Part shown: positions 18,574-30,633 of the stretch, one piece after another | Numbering within the stretch: the first letter of the stretch is position 1 | How the letters are laid out: the number at the start of each line of letters is the position of its first letter | Assembly (NCBI RefSeq): GCF_018991925.1 | Contig: NW_024720773.1 | Span: forward strand, 3,775,758-3,839,757 | Source of the DNA: Homarus americanus | Taxonomy: Eukaryota; Arthropoda; Malacostraca; Decapoda; Nephropidae | Length of the DNA stretch: 64,000 bases | Reading direction: 5' to 3' | Notes under the pieces: model-generated | Told to the model about the DNA's origin: nothing | What the model saw: the letters and a program-made list of their open reading frames with translations, nothing else | Databases searched by the model: none | Made by a program: the position numbers and the translations under genes

Positions 18574-19105
18574 GGCAGTCATCGAAAGATCAGCATGGGG
18601 CAACACAGACGTACCGACACAACAGGTAGCTGCCAACACACTCCGTGAACACGCACAAAGTGAAGAGATCAATGATTTTAAAAATGAAATTAAAGAACTC
18701 AAAGCTCAATTTGCAGCTCAAACTGGTATGTTAAAGAGCCTCTGTGATGCACTACAGAAAAAGAACACCACCAACACAGTGCAGCAGCTATGGAAAGATT
18801 ACAGTCAAACTGAAGACATTCAGATGTCATTACCAGATGTGGAAACCCAGGATCCACCAGAAACTAGTGTCCATGCAGAGGAAGATAGTGATACTGGTAA
18901 CAGTTCTACTGATGCCTCTGTGGACATGGTCAGTGAAGATGAACAAACACAAACAGAAAATGGTGGTGATGTCGAGTGTAACCAAAGTAAGTTGTTGTCT
19001 ACCACTGAAATACAACAATTGTTGAGCCGTACATGCTCCAGAAATGTTTCAAGCGTAGAAAAAAAACAGTATCATGTAGTGCCTTTTGCTTCTTTCCAAA
19101 TATAG
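18574..19105 (+). pseudogene. I-group LINE ORF1
   Basis: Open from about 18574 to a stop at 19103-19105. Residues SEEINDFKNEIKELKAQFAA form a clear heptad-like coiled coil. An acidic Asp/Glu/Thr-rich region follows (QTEDIQMSLPDVETQDPPE), and the ORF ends with STTEIQQLLSRTCSRNV. No CCHC knuckles are seen, unlike many I-group ORF1 proteins. The likely role is RNA-binding nucleoprotein, judged by position only. It ends 6 bases before the endonuclease ATG at 19112, consistent with adjacent ORFs of one element. Confidence 0.6.
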
Positions 19106-19111
19106 TTCATA

Positions 19112-19693
19112 ATGGCCAGTGTTAATACCAGACAAAGATACAGAGCGGTGAAGGTGATGAGTTGGAACATCTCATCCCTTAGAAAACGATATCCTGACCT
19201 ACACCACAAAGTTGTGACTGAGGACATCGATATTGTGTGTCTGCAGGAGTGTCTCACACCTAATGGTAAGCCCCCACCCAGTCTGCCCAATTATGTGTAT
19301 TATGATCCTAGTTCTACTCACACATGTTTGATGTATGTTAAGGAGTCACTCCCGCATGTACCTCTTGAATCCAAAAAGACTACCAACCTTCAGTACCATG
19401 GGATCACTATCCACCTGGGCAACTCCACACTCAACGTGCTAAATGTCTATGCTCCCTCAGATCAGCTTCAGTACACAGATCTCCCAAACTTTTTACACAC
19501 TGAGCCCACTGTCCTGATGGGTGACCTCAATACGAGACACAAGAAATTAGGTGACTCCACCACTAACACCAATGGTAGGAGACTTATCTCACTTCTCAGC
19601 GCATATGAAGATGTTCAAATTATAGGTAATAATGAACCAACACACATCTATGGCGGGGCTCTGGACAAGTGTATTGGATTTAATCTATCATAA
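19112..19693 (+). pseudogene. I-group LINE endonuclease domain
   Basis: A 193-residue frame with EEP endonuclease motifs: VMSWNISSLRKRYPDL, DIVCLQECL (catalytic Glu), LNVLNVYAPSDQ, LMGDLNTRHKKLGD (Asp/Asn), GRRLISLL and THIYGGALDKCI, where the usual SxID/SDH end is lost to a frameshift. Downstream (19694-20110) the frame is patchy, with QVRHTANDTPTGGK-like residues and VKLEQESQLIDFIHDWY readable. The start ATG is chosen because it follows the ORF1 stop closely and precedes the first motif by 16 codons. Confidence 0.85.
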
Positions 19694-20519
19694 ACAAATA
19701 ATAGCTCTGATGTTGTCACTGATCTTGTCTGACCAGAGCCTAATCCAAGCTAGTATACATGTAGCCAATGACACCCCCACTGGTGGTAAACTCAACAGAC
19801 GTAGAATCACAGTCAAGCTAGAACAAGAAAGCCAGCTCATAGACTTCATCCATGACTGGTACAATGACTACAAGCCTGACAACTACCAACGTTTCCATGA
19901 TGATCTGATAGATAGGACTTAAAAATATATATCCAACAATACTTCCACCAAAAAAGAAGAGAAAACGAGGTCAGCATCATGGGAACAGCCTGCAACGGTG
20001 CCATGATAACCCCAACCTGAAAAAACTCAGGGCTAGAGTCAGGATGGTGGGTAAGGGTTACAAACAAATTAGCACACCTCAAATGTTACAATTGTATCAA
20101 GCTTTCCTTGCTGCCGTCAGGGAACGTGTAAACGAACTCTGACAAAATGCATGGGAGACATATGTCAACAGCCTGAACCAACACACATCCCTCAGCAAAG
20201 CCTGGAAAGACATAAACATAATCAGAGATAAAAATAGTAGACACGTCTCCCATCCAAACCCTCTGCAAAAGTCGAATGAACTAATAACAAAGTGGGCTCA
20301 TGTCTCTAGCTATGACATGTTACAAGCTAGGACTCGGGGACTCCTTGATGCAAAGTCTGTTGAGAGAAGTAATCTTATTAACTTTATGCTGGGCAAACGG
20401 CACGATGAGTGTGATGTTCCATATACTGATGAGAGAATGACGCCGCCCTTGCCAGTGGTAGGTCTACTGTCCCTGGAGAGGACGGAGTCACCTACAACAT
20501 CGTTAGACTACTAAGGCGT

Positions 20520-21541
20520 GTGCCGGGCAATCCATTATTGGTAATGTACAATATGAGTCATGCCGAGGGCCAACTACCCACATTATGGACCAGCAGTATT
20601 GTTGTACCAATACCGAAACCAGGACAGCCTGATGCTTTTCGTCCCATATCACTAACCAGCTGCCTGTGTAAAACCTTTGAGAGGATGGTTCTGGGCAGAC
20701 TCTTATATAGAATCAGAGAACACATGTCTCCTAACAAAATTGACATCACCCATGGTAAGGGTGTACATAATTGCATCACCACATTCCTAACTGTGCACGG
20801 TGATGAAAGGCACAGATACAACACATTTCTTGACCTAAAAGCTGCATTTGATATTGCCAATAGGCAACTGATATTGTACGAACTAGCCAAAATGGATATA
20901 GGTGGTAGGCTGTTACACTGGATAAGTGGTTACCTAACCAACAGAAGGGGTGTTGCACTGTTTCAGGATTACAAAAGTGAAGTTAAAGATATGCAATTTG
21001 GTACCCCTCAAGGTGGAGTACTTAGCCCTACTATGTTCAATGTTCTTATGTATGCATAATTAAATTTAATACCAGATAACCCCAGCAATATCACAAACAG
21101 CTATGCTGATGATATTCTTATACATACCAAAACTCTTCGTAAAATGCAAACTACCCTGAACCATGTATACGCAGCCTGTGAGAACCTAGGTCTTATTATC
21201 TCCCCTGAGAAAACTAAGGTGCTCAACAAACAAGCTTTTAACCGCAAATGCGGCCCCGCCAAGTTCAAGATAGGTAACAACACTATTGACTATGTTTCTT
21301 CTTTTAAATATCTTGGTGTCTCCGTCCCTTGTACCTTACTTGCCATACAACAGCTAACCCGCCAATTTACTGACAGATTGAAACCTCTTAGAAGTGTAGC
21401 GGGGTACAGCCCGCACTATGGTGCTAATATTAGAATTGTTAAAACAATGTACCTAGGCTATATAAGATCTCTGATAGATTACCGCGCACCAGCCCTGGTC
21501 CTTCGTGACAGGAAAGGCATTGACAAGCTCGAGGAAATGTA
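20520..21541 (+). pseudogene. I-group LINE reverse transcriptase
   Basis: SSIVVPIPKPGQPDAFRPIS and LTSCLCKTFERMV are RT blocks 1-2. TFLDLKAAFD is the first catalytic Asp block, HWISGYLTNRRGVA is block 4, and TPQGGVLSPTMFN is the nucleotide-binding block. After one stop (21057-21059) comes SYADDILIHT with both catalytic Asp residues intact (YADD at 21102-21113), then LGLIISPEKTKVL and FKYLGVSVP. A second stop at 21540-21542 interrupts the thumb region. The residues upstream (20317-20514) carry the linker and a broken PGEDGVTYNIVRLL motif. Only nonsense and frameshift damage is seen; the catalytic boxes are kept. Confidence 0.9.
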
Positions 21542-21542
21542 A

Positions 21543-22541
21543 AATAATGCCCTCAGAATTATCCTAGGATGTCCCATGAGCACTAAAGTACTTAATATGA
21601 GGAAAGAACTAGGTATACCCAGTGTTAAAGATAGAATAATTGAGGTCAACCTCATGATAGCCCTGAGGCTTCTGCGTGGTGATCCTGATAACATTGTTTC
21701 CTTAAAATTTATAGAATGTATGAACCATGGGACTAGTGAATCTAAATGGATCCAAACTACAGCTACACATATGAAGATGCTTGGACTAGACCACCTGTAC
21801 AAAGTTGAGACACAACAGCGCTACCTGCCACCCTGGCAGACAGTTCCCTTCGATATCACAATACCGACGTATCCGCCTAAAAAATTAATTATACAAAATA
21901 GTTATTTCCAACACACTGCCAAAGTGAGAACTCTTGAACACATACACACTCTACAGACTGATGATAACATCACACAGACCATCTACACTGATGGATTTCT
22001 TAACACCGCCTGTGGGAGGGCTGGAAGTGCTATTGTTGTGACTCAACCTGACAGTAATACAATTGAGAAAGGAGTTAGAATTAACAACTGGGCATCCACT
22101 CTATAAACTGAATTAGTTGTCATACTCACAGCTATTAAATTCATTGAAACCACTGTCACTGACAGTCTCATCATCACTGACTCTCTATCCTCACTACTTG
22201 CCCTTGACAACCTCAACTCAAGTTGTCACGCGCTTGCCTCTGAAGCCAGACGCAAATATGCGTGCCTTGTTGACCGGGGTGTCAAGGTCAAACTGTTGTG
22301 GATCCCCTCTCACATAGGCCTCATAAAACATGACAGAGTTGATGCCCTCGCCAAACTCGCGTCTAACAAAGACACCGTTGAATACAATTTGGGTCTGTCA
22401 AAAAGAACCCTTAAAACTGTAATTAGGAAAAAACTTATTGATGAATTTGACGCAAGCAGACAAGTGCAAACAGGCATTAGTCGATCCATAGGTTACCATG
22501 ATGAGATGTATCAAGTGAAACATGTATATGGAGTAAAGTAA
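21543..22541 (+). pseudogene. I-group LINE thumb, RNase H and C-terminus
   Basis: ILGCPMSTKVLNMRKELGI and VNLMIALRLLRGDP continue the RT thumb. IYTDGF (about 21981) is the first RNase H Asp, TELVVILTAIKF (22109) carries the Glu helix, LIITDSLSSLLAL the second Asp, and LLWIPSHIGLIKHDRVDALA (22296-22355) the His and last Asp. All four acidic/His positions are present. A stop at 22104-22106 (TCTATAAAC) lies between the first Asp and the Glu. About 100 codons of C-terminal tail follow. Confidence 0.88.
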
Positions 22542-22544
22542 CAA

Positions 22545-22820
22545 GATCACTAGATTACAAGATGTGACCGCTAGACTAAGGTTAGAATATACAGGTAAGT
22601 ACCTCAGTCAGTATGCTCCTCAAACAGATGTAAACAAGACTAAATGTAAAGTGTGGCCAGACATATGGCCACACACTTGAACACTACGTCCTCGACTGTG
22701 TGAAGATAGAACCTTTTAGGGACAGGTCCAAGCACACTGTGTGTGAAATGGAACAACACTTCATATCTAATGGCAAGATAGCCGACATATTAAGATTGTA
22801 TCCACTTTTTTGCAATTAGT
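22545..22820 (+). pseudogene. I-group LINE C-terminal zinc motif (frameshifted)
   Basis: Past a frameshift the translation gives LQDVTARLRLEYTGKYLSQY, then CKVC, GHTLEHYVLDC and PFRDR, ending ADILRLYPLFCN before a stop. The Cys-x2-Cys ... His-x3-His ... Cys spacing is the C-terminal zinc motif found in several Jockey- and I-group LINEs. One base is missing near the second Cys. Confidence 0.7.
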
Positions 22821-23150
22821 AACTATATCAGTTCCCATGCATAGAACCAAACACACTTTTTGCTTGAATAAGTCTCACGCAAATGTGAATAACAAAGTGT
22901 GCGGCCAGACATTGTCTCACACTCCCTTACTCACGCAGTTGTGAATAAGTTACCCTTTATGTATAGAACTAAACAAATAATGTAACTGAAATACCGTGTA
23001 ACATTCAGTGCCATAATATCCTTACCACGGGGGTTAACTATTATGGCCCTTTTGTGGCCTCTGCACTGTAATCTTTTTGCGCTACCGCTCACAGGATGAG
23101 TATGGGGTGCACAATAAACTAGCTGCTGTAAGCGGCAAAATCAAAATCAA
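22821..23150 (+). other. 3' UTR and tail of the I-group LINE
   Basis: It includes CTTTATGTATAGAACTAAAC, AACATTCAGTGCCATAATAT and TTTTTGCGCTACCGCTCACA, then GCGGCAAAATCAAAATCAAATC. The same order, reverse-complemented, is found at 56605-56898, which fixes the 3' terminus at the AATCAAA tail. Confidence 0.85.
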
Positions 23151-23159
23151 ATCCTCTAC

Positions 23160-23480
23160 CTCGGGACTCTTCTTCATTCACACACCTGACCGAGGACCTG
23201 CCACTCATTTCACCCCTTCGTCACTCAAACCAATGATGAAGGGATTTCCACTCCTTCTTCGGTCTCCCCATCACTCATTCTGTAGTCCATCATTTACTCA
23301 CATTGATAATGATGGACCCACAACTCCTACTCTGATCTTTTCGTCACTCATACACCTCACGTGGGACCTGCCACTCTTCCACTGGTCCACAACCACTTAT
23401 ACACACCTGCCCAGAGACCTGTTACTCCTCCTGTGGTCTATCCGTCACTCACCCACCTGAAGAAGGACGTGTACACTCTG
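23160..23480. repeat. Strongly diverged minisatellite, about 60-bp unit
   Basis: CACACCTGACCGAGGACCTG, CACCTCACGTGGGACCTG and CACACCTGCCCAGAGACCTG start successive units, each followed by CCACTC and a pyrimidine-rich stretch. The 127-codon frame over it looks repetitive rather than genic. Confidence 0.6.
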
Positions 23481-23698
23481 CCTATGGTTAATTATCAGGT
23501 CACGTGAGCCCCAGCATCTCTTCCCCGTCATTTGGGCCGCGTGACGCCCCCATTACCTGGCCAGATGAATGAACGCCAGACGCCAGCAAGCGACAGAAAA
23601 CGGTTTCTAAATGGTTGAGCTAGGAACAAAATTCTCAGAAATACTCGACTCATGCATTTGTTCTCAACAGAAACTAGGACATTCAGAACTCATCGTAT

Positions 23699-23722
23699 TG
23701 GTTAGGTTAGGTTAGGTTAGGA
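23699..23722. repeat. Short TTAGG telomere-type run
   Basis: Four to five perfect TTAGG units in otherwise unique sequence. Confidence 0.9.
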
Positions 23723-23970
23723 TGCTAGAGACAAAACACATATTGCCACACCAAAATTGCGTGGAATAACCAGTTTTTTTTATAGTGTATTCAGTTATTG
23801 TTTGTTAATTTCTCAAATCTTTATTAAAGTGTTTTATATAATACATTGTTTCTTTGTGATAGGTGAACGTTATGGTAATTATTTTAAAGAAGGTTTGTTC
23901 CAATGCTCTTGTGAAAATTGTCTCATTGTAAACTGCATTCAAAGAACCTTAAACATGGCTTCGATACTCG

Positions 23971-23972
<2 letters not shown>

Positions 23973-24008
<36 letters not shown>
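23973..24008. repeat. (TG)n microsatellite
   Basis: About 18 TG units; a C/T-rich block starts directly after. Confidence 0.97.
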
Positions 24009-24010
<2 letters not shown>

Positions 24011-24420
24011 GCCCCTACCTATCCACGCCCTCGGTCAGTCTACCCTCCAACTCTACCTCACCTCATCTTCCCCCCTCACCCTAACCAACCCCGCCCTTTC
24101 TTTTTCCCTCTCGTTCTACCCCACCTATCCCCTCCCGCTTTTACCTCACCTCAGCCTCCCTCTTTCCCAACTCCCACCTAGCTCACCTCACTCGTCCCGC
24201 ACCTCTTCACCTCACCCTTCCATCCCCCCTCAACCTACATCTCCAGCCTACCTCACCTTATACCCCCCACATCCCCCACTTCACCTCTTCACCTCCCTAA
24301 CATCACCCCACGCTTGCACATCTCTCTCACCCCTTCACATCACCTCCCCCACTTCACCTCTCCCTCTCCCGAACACCACAAGTCTACCATTACGCTGGCC
24401 GCGACACACAATGCACCCGT
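24009..24420. repeat. C/T-rich low-complexity block
   Basis: Pyrimidine-rich on the plus strand with loose CCTCACCT and CACCTC repeats. The long Pro/Ser/Leu frame over it is not a gene. Confidence 0.85.
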
Positions 24421-24684
24421 TGACTAACTGACCCGCGGGAAGCACACTACTATTCTCAAGCCCATCATTATTTACGCCACAATAGATCCTTCTTGACTGA
24501 CACACCGGGATTGTTTAGGTCCTGAGTCATCCATTACTCTTCCTGGGTCACTGATGAACTCGGTAAGGAGACGCGGAATGTTCAAGAGGAAGTTGAATTT
24601 TGAAGAAGGAATCATTTGAAGATTTGTCCCACCCAGTTTATTTCTCTATAAGATTAATTATTATAAGCTAATCTAACCTAACCT

Positions 24685-25040
24685 GCTACTACTACTACTC
24701 TTTTTTACTTTGCCTCCATCCTCCCCCAATAGCCACACCTACGCCGCCATTTTATTACCTTAAAATTAAATATCCTAATACATAAGAGGCTATCCTAGCT
24801 GTGTTGAGTTAGTTGAGCCGCAGATATATGCAGTATTCAGGGACTGTTGCCTCATAGTCAATCTCTGCAACTGTTGTCGGCTTTGGGGCCGATGATCTCG
24901 TTTCCCTGAGGCAGAACAAAACAGACCTAAGAAGAGAGAAGGACAGTCGACATCTCATCCAGGCTGTAACATAACTTCTGGGCTGCTGCTTCTACTACTG
25001 CTACTACTATTAATAATAATAATAATAATAATAATAACAA
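24685..25040 (-). repeat. Dispersed repeat A, copy 1, with CTA and TAA triplet runs at its ends
   Basis: It starts with (CTA)n and a T-rich bit, then CCTCCATCCTCCCCCAATAG, CCATTTTATTACCTTAAAAT, GGCTATCCTAGCTGTGTTGA and GTTGAGCCGCAGATATATGC, shared with 36148-36300. CATAACTTCTGGG near the right end is shared with the copy at 41010-41180. The right end is (CTA)n then (TAA)n. It is orientated minus by analogy with the RTE-like LINE, whose minus-strand 3' tail is also TAG triplets. It may be a SINE or an untranslated LINE segment. Confidence 0.75.
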
Positions 25041-26689
25041 CAATTTTAGTTAAGGAATACTTCCACACAGTAGCCATAGACAAAGGAATATCGGGAGTAA
25101 TACACATTTTAATGATAATTATAGAGACAACGTTTACGACGCCCTGATTCCAGGTGTGTCTTGAACACCTGCCTGGATCATCCCCCGACCACCACCCAAC
25201 GCCTCAACACACACACACACAGAGTAAGGGTGCGTGGACCTTACACTATCACTCCCTGTAAGTTAAGGGCAGTAAGTATGCGTTAGTTCGTCTGGTGTGT
25301 TGCTAGAGGTCTTAACTCCTGCATTTAACGGGACATTGAGTGTCTTTTTAGTACATAGTGACACTTCTCATTCTTGACAGAGATGTTCATTGGGAAGTTT
25401 TATCTTGTGACGGGCCCTAAAGCCTAAATTTACCTAAAGCCGCTACTTGGAGGTGTGGTCATGGTGCGATAGTACAGGGCAACAGTGATCCACCTTGAAG
25501 ACTACGCTACAGAAAGAGAATTTCCTTTATTAAGAAGTTGTCTTGTGTCTCCTAGACTGACCGTCAACATCATAATTTGAAGGAAAAAAACAGAGATTTA
25601 TGGTAGGCTAGGCTGCCTAATGGTCTGTCTCTCCTTAATATGTAAGTCGCGTCCACAACTGGTGGTGGTGTACCCGGGGCTCTGATCTATCTATCTGTGG
25701 GTACTTCATACTAGAACAACCAAGTTTCTTGTAGTACAATAAGTTGAACCTTCTGAACATTACGTCTTCGCCTACAACCTGCCTTTGTCAGCTTCCTCCC
25801 CGCTAGCCATCCCGGACTCATTGTTGCGGTTGACGTCATGGCTGCATGGAGAGGACAGAACCTGTCTGTATGTATACGCTCCTCCACCACCAGTCCACTA
25901 ACCTTTCATCATAGTGGGTGACAAAGCTTCATTCGTTGTCACATGAATTACATAACCTTTATCGTGTACATTTTGTACTAATAGTTGTTGACTTGTCACA
26001 GTAACTGGGATAGGCTCATCGTCCACATGATTATCTGGGGTAGCGATGTGTCGGACTCCTCCATGTTACTGACTGTCTTACGAGTCGCCGGACTGGGCGC
26101 TAATGGTGTCCAATATGTGCATCTCTCATTATTTTATGTAATATCTGTATAATTTACTGCAGCCACATTGTCTGGAGACTCTCTCCTCCCAAACACATCC
26201 TAGGACACTTCGTTCGCCTTCTTAATATGCTGGGGGCTGCAGTCGCTCATTTTGACCGTTTGATCCATAAGTAAATTTTTTGGCATTCCCTCTGCTTCTT
26301 CGCTCTACTCCTGTAAGTTTGTGTCCCTTCATAAAAAAAAAAATATATAATAAACAAAAAAGATGTTATTGACAGTACAATTTAAGACAGTCTCTACTCT
26401 GCCCCGCTGTCATCCAGAGGTCAGAAAACGCGCTTCCGTCACAGTTAACTCAGTGGTAAATTATTTAATAGTCACTCAAACGTCGTACAGTTCACCACAA
26501 TACTGTAGGTCACAGTCTAAAAGATTACGCCAGCTGCATTCATCATTACTATATAGTGTAGAGTCCAGCTGTAGTATGTGAAGTGGAACACAAACAAATT
26601 ACAGTTGAGTCTTATTAGTTGAAGTGGGAATCTGTAATCTCGTTTATGATTATACGTTCTCCTAGATAATTATTCTCACAAAGTCATCT

Positions 26690-26731
<42 letters not shown>

Positions 26732-27218
26732 TCCTGAAAACCTTGCCTAGAAGAGTAGTGTTGTACAAGGCCTATTCTATGTTTGGCTAAGTAGTGGTAG
26801 TGAGTCGGTAGTTGCTCCCTGATCCAACCCAGCCCTGATCCTTCCCTCCTGATTACAGCTCTCAACGTAACAATTACAGTGGCCCATAACTCACTACCCT
26901 TATGAATATGCAAGAGCTGCCCACTGCCCAGGTGTACCAATAGCATCCATTCCTGGACCTTCTCTAGGAGAGATACTTTACCCAAAGTTAAGCCAATTCT
27001 CTTGAAGATAATTCTATAAGATAGCGATATTCAGTCTGTTGTGACTAAGGTGAAGAATAATGTCTTAAAATTAAACTGAAAATTGTGTAATTAGTGAGAT
27101 AGTTCAGGGAGACGACCCTTGGCAACACCAGCGCCGGCCGGGTTATCCCGTCTCATAAGACCTGATGCTGGTGCTTGTGAAACTAGTCTGGGAACCACGC
27201 CCATCCTCTCCTCTACCT

Positions 27219-27275
<57 letters not shown>

Positions 27276-29124
27276 ACGTTTTAAATTTTATAAAATATGA
27301 TAAACCTAAGGAATAAATAATTTGTTCTGACAGTTTAACAATACTCTCATAAAAATAACTTCCCAGTCATATATGGTTTTCTCTTTTGCTAGTTAAGTGA
27401 AGGTCCAGACGACGTGAGACTTGTTTTAAAATATGTTCAAGATACCATCAGTAATTTTGGTTTATTTTAGGTCAATTCTGAAACCACTAAGCACGATTGA
27501 TAAGCCATTCCAGTTAATATTGTCTTAAACTTATCAAGATGTTTAGATGACAGAGTCTAAAGATTTTTTTCAAGCTCTGAGAAATATATAAATCCATGAC
27601 GTGAGAAATTATGATACGGATCTAAATGGTGTCCAAAACTTACCTCTTGAAGCTGACTACTACAGTACACTACACCGCCACCATGACGGGTTCAAACTAC
27701 GGCCTCGTACTATAGCTCAACAAGTAACCGGAGAAGCAGGCAAAAAAGGAAGAGGAGATAGAAATTTAAAAAATAAATAAACAGAGCAACTAATTAGCAT
27801 GTACTTTCCCACTCAGTCCTTACGGCACCTGCAGACTCAGTGGACAAGGGGTGGGGGGTGGGGTCACATCATATTTTCTTTTCTTTTCACTTTTCAGTCG
27901 TCGCTAAAGTCACGTTTTCGAACCAAATTTGCTAATGATTTAGTGAATAGTAGCTGGGGTAACCGGCATTGTCTGGGTTTGTTTTTGACGTGGTTAAGTA
28001 AGCAGAATGGGCACAGCTACCATCCCGTGTCCAGCTTTAAGTGCACATGCCAAATAAAATTAACCACAATAGATTTCAGTTCCCTGTGTTAAAAATTGTG
28101 GTGGTGTGTTTCAGAAGAGTGGCAGTGTAATTATCTAAGGAATAAAACTCTTTTATAAATAGGAACCAAAGTTGTCACACAGTCTGCCTTCGACGGTCTC
28201 TCACCCCGTGTCTTCCAACTCTCGTTCACACAACAGTTAACATCATACAAAACCTTTTTTTTTCAGATGATTTATATTTTTATTGTGTTTTCTTGTTTCT
28301 TAAGAGGATATTTTTTTCATCCATTTAAGCTAAACTGATCTTCATAATGAGATGACATTAAACATGTAATTTAATATGTCTTTTACTGTCGTCTGTTAAC
28401 CCAAGATCAACGATTACACAATTAGTTCCGAGGCAGTATCGAGGCATATCAAATTTCAGCTTTCTATCATACAACCCGCGGTCGAGCTTAGTAAAGACGC
28501 AACAGGTTCCTATTTCTGTACTTTTAGTTCTCCATCTTCAAGACTGTAGCCGTACATAGTGAGCTGGCAAACAAAAGGACACTGTGTTTTATATATATAT
28601 GGAACCAGCGATGACACAATCACTAAAAGACTCACATGCCTTATAAACGAAAAATAACAGTTATGGGCCGTAAATCTGACAGTTGTGAGGATAGAGGAAG
28701 AAGAGGAGTGACAGATGCCGTGGACAATAATGTACATATACCTCGTAACAAAAGAGACATTATGACAGGTGTTGTGGTCAATAAACTTTACTGCAGTCCT
28801 CTATGTAGCGAGGTAGGATCCGGCAGATGTTGTAACGGGTCTACAGTAATACCTCATAAATGACTCGACAAAGGGTCCACTTCCTATTCTTCCCACTACT
28901 AAAGTTGAATACGATTGTCAAGGCAGCGGGGGGGACAGTTCATCTCTCTTGTGTCGTGGTAAGTACATTAAACAGGTTTCTATAAGTATTCTGTACTAAG
29001 TGAAATATTTACCGCCTATGGAACACCTTGTGATCAACCCAGTTAAATGATTTATAAAGTATGTTTCTTCCCGTAACCAACGACCACAATTTTTACATTA
29101 AGAAACGAGTTCCATAGTGCTTTA
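25041..29124. other. About 4 kb with no recognised gene or element; two CA microsatellites
   Basis: CA runs lie at 26691-26725 and 27222-27278. Frames up to 107 codons exist, but none has a domain, a compositional signature or freedom from an equally good antisense frame. This could be host intergenic or intronic sequence or very old repeats. Confidence 0.5.
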
Positions 29125-29132
29125 TACACACA

Positions 29133-29179
<47 letters not shown>
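29125..29179. repeat. (CA)n microsatellite at the 3' side of the RTE-like LINE
   Basis: About 27 CA units with a single TA interruption, directly followed by (CTA)n and the LINE 3' end. Confidence 0.97.
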
Positions 29180-29182
<3 letters not shown>

Positions 29183-29522
29183 TACTACTACTACTACTTT
29201 GCTGTCACTCGGAATCGAGTATGACGATCATCCAGCTATGATACAATGATATGAGTTTTTAGGGATGTCACCGGGGTTGGTGAGTTTTGAGGTGACTAAA
29301 GAAGCCGATACGGGACCGGCAGGGTCGATCATAGATGTTGCACATGTGGAGGGCTACATCTAGTGCGGGAGGGGCGGCGGCAGCATCTTTCCGGCATTGC
29401 CGCTTGTCTGCCTCGTTATGCAGTCGGGCTAACTTGAAGGTATTGATACCTTGTGTGGTGATCCTCCAAGCGTTAGTGTGGAGTAATCGTCTCCTAGGTG
29501 AGGGGGTCGATTTGGCACTTTT

Positions 29523-30612
29523 TTAGGTTTGCATTAAGACAATCCTTATACCCGCCAGTGTTACGTTTACTATTCGGTAGGTGACTGTAAAGTAGCTGCT
29601 TTGGCAATCTATTGTCGTCCCTGCGGGTAACATGGCCAGTCCAGCATAGTTGTTCATGGTCAATGGTAGCCTAGATACATCTACAGTTGGTGTCAGCAAG
29701 AATATTGGCATTTCTTCTCTTGTCTTCCCAGCGAACTCGCAGGATGGAACGAAGATTAAGTTGGTAAAAGTGTCTTGGTGTTCCTCCTGTATGCGACTCA
29801 TCTCTCACTGCCATATAGCAGGGTGAGGAGGACAACTGCTCGATATACGTGTAAATAATTTCAGCTCTCTACAGCTGAAAACACGGTTTCGGAGTCCGCC
29901 ACAGGTTTGAGAAGCGCTTCTGATCCGATGCTGAATCTTTTCATCGATGCCCGCGGTGGTGGACAGGTGGGAGCCGAGATACCGAAAGTTGGTAACATTA
30001 GAGAGGGTAGTACCGTTAAGATGGATGGATAGTGGAGATGTGGCTGAACCAGGGGCAGGCTGAAAGAGAAGCTGAGTCTTATGTAAATTCATCTCAAGGC
30101 CGAAGTGTGCATACGCATCTGCATAAGTGTTCAGGATCTCCTGTAGGTCGCGTTTAGTGTGTGCAACAAGGGTGTGGTCGGCTGCATATTGAAGCTCAGT
30201 AATGGAAGCTGCCGACATCTTTGCTCCTGCCTGGAGTCGTCTTCTGTTGAAAAGACCCTTCGTCCCGTACTCGATGTTCACCCCGCCGGCTAGATTGGCG
30301 CTGACGAGTAAGGAAGGCAGCCAAGAAAATGGAAAAGAGAGTTGCTGCCAATGCACACCCTTGTTTAGCCCCCTTTTGGATGGGGAAGAACTCAGATTGG
30401 GTGCCATTGTGCAGGATACTGCCGTTCATGTCATCGTGGAGTTGCCTCACAAAGGCGATGAATTTTGGTGGGCAGCCAAAACGGCTGAGGGTCCACCAGA
30501 GGGCTTCCATGTTGACCGAATCGAAGGCCTTGGTTAAGTCGATGAAAGCTATGTACAAGTCACCTCGCTGTTCCCTGCACTTTTCCTGTATCTGACGAGC
30601 AGCAAAGATCAT
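29523..30612 (-). pseudogene. RTE-like LINE RT palm, thumb and C-terminal domain
   Basis: From 30612: MIFAARQIQEKCREQ, LYIAFIDLTKAFDSVN (first catalytic Asp), FGCPPKFIAFVRQLHDDMNG, IQKGAKQGCALAATLFSIFL. A frameshift follows near 30310. Then come KMSAASITELQYAADHTLVA, where the YADD box reads YAAD (30177-30188), the first Asp being lost, FGLEMNLHKTQLLFQPAP and NVTNFRYLGSHLS. After another break the antisense of 29520-29660 reads CWTGHVTRRDDNRLPKQLLY and SKRNTGGYKDCLNANL, the conserved C-terminus of this LINE type. Confidence 0.87.
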
Positions 30613-30633
30613 GTCAGTGGTGATACGTGATGG

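Larger units (their letters stand above)
18574..23150 (+). mobile_element. I-group LINE with endonuclease, RT, RNase H and zinc motif
   Basis: About 4.6 kb, in the order ORF1 (coiled coil, acidic), AP-like endonuclease, RT with YADD, RNase H, then a C-terminal Cys-Cys-His-Cys motif and a 3' UTR. It ends with an AATCAAAATCAAATC-type tail at about 23150. An RNase H after the RT is characteristic of the I group (I, Nimb, Ingi, LOA, R1-related clades). Stops at 21057-21059, 21540-21542 and 22104-22106, and frameshifts in the endonuclease-RT linker, make it a dead but nearly full-length copy. It starts directly after the poly-A tail of the Jockey fragment. The last 290 bases recur alone at 56605-56898. 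Confidence 0.85.

Noticed and set aside
28636..28863. 75-codon Arg/Asp/Cys-containing frame as a small gene
   Set aside because: An antisense frame of the same length overlaps it; no motif or splice context.
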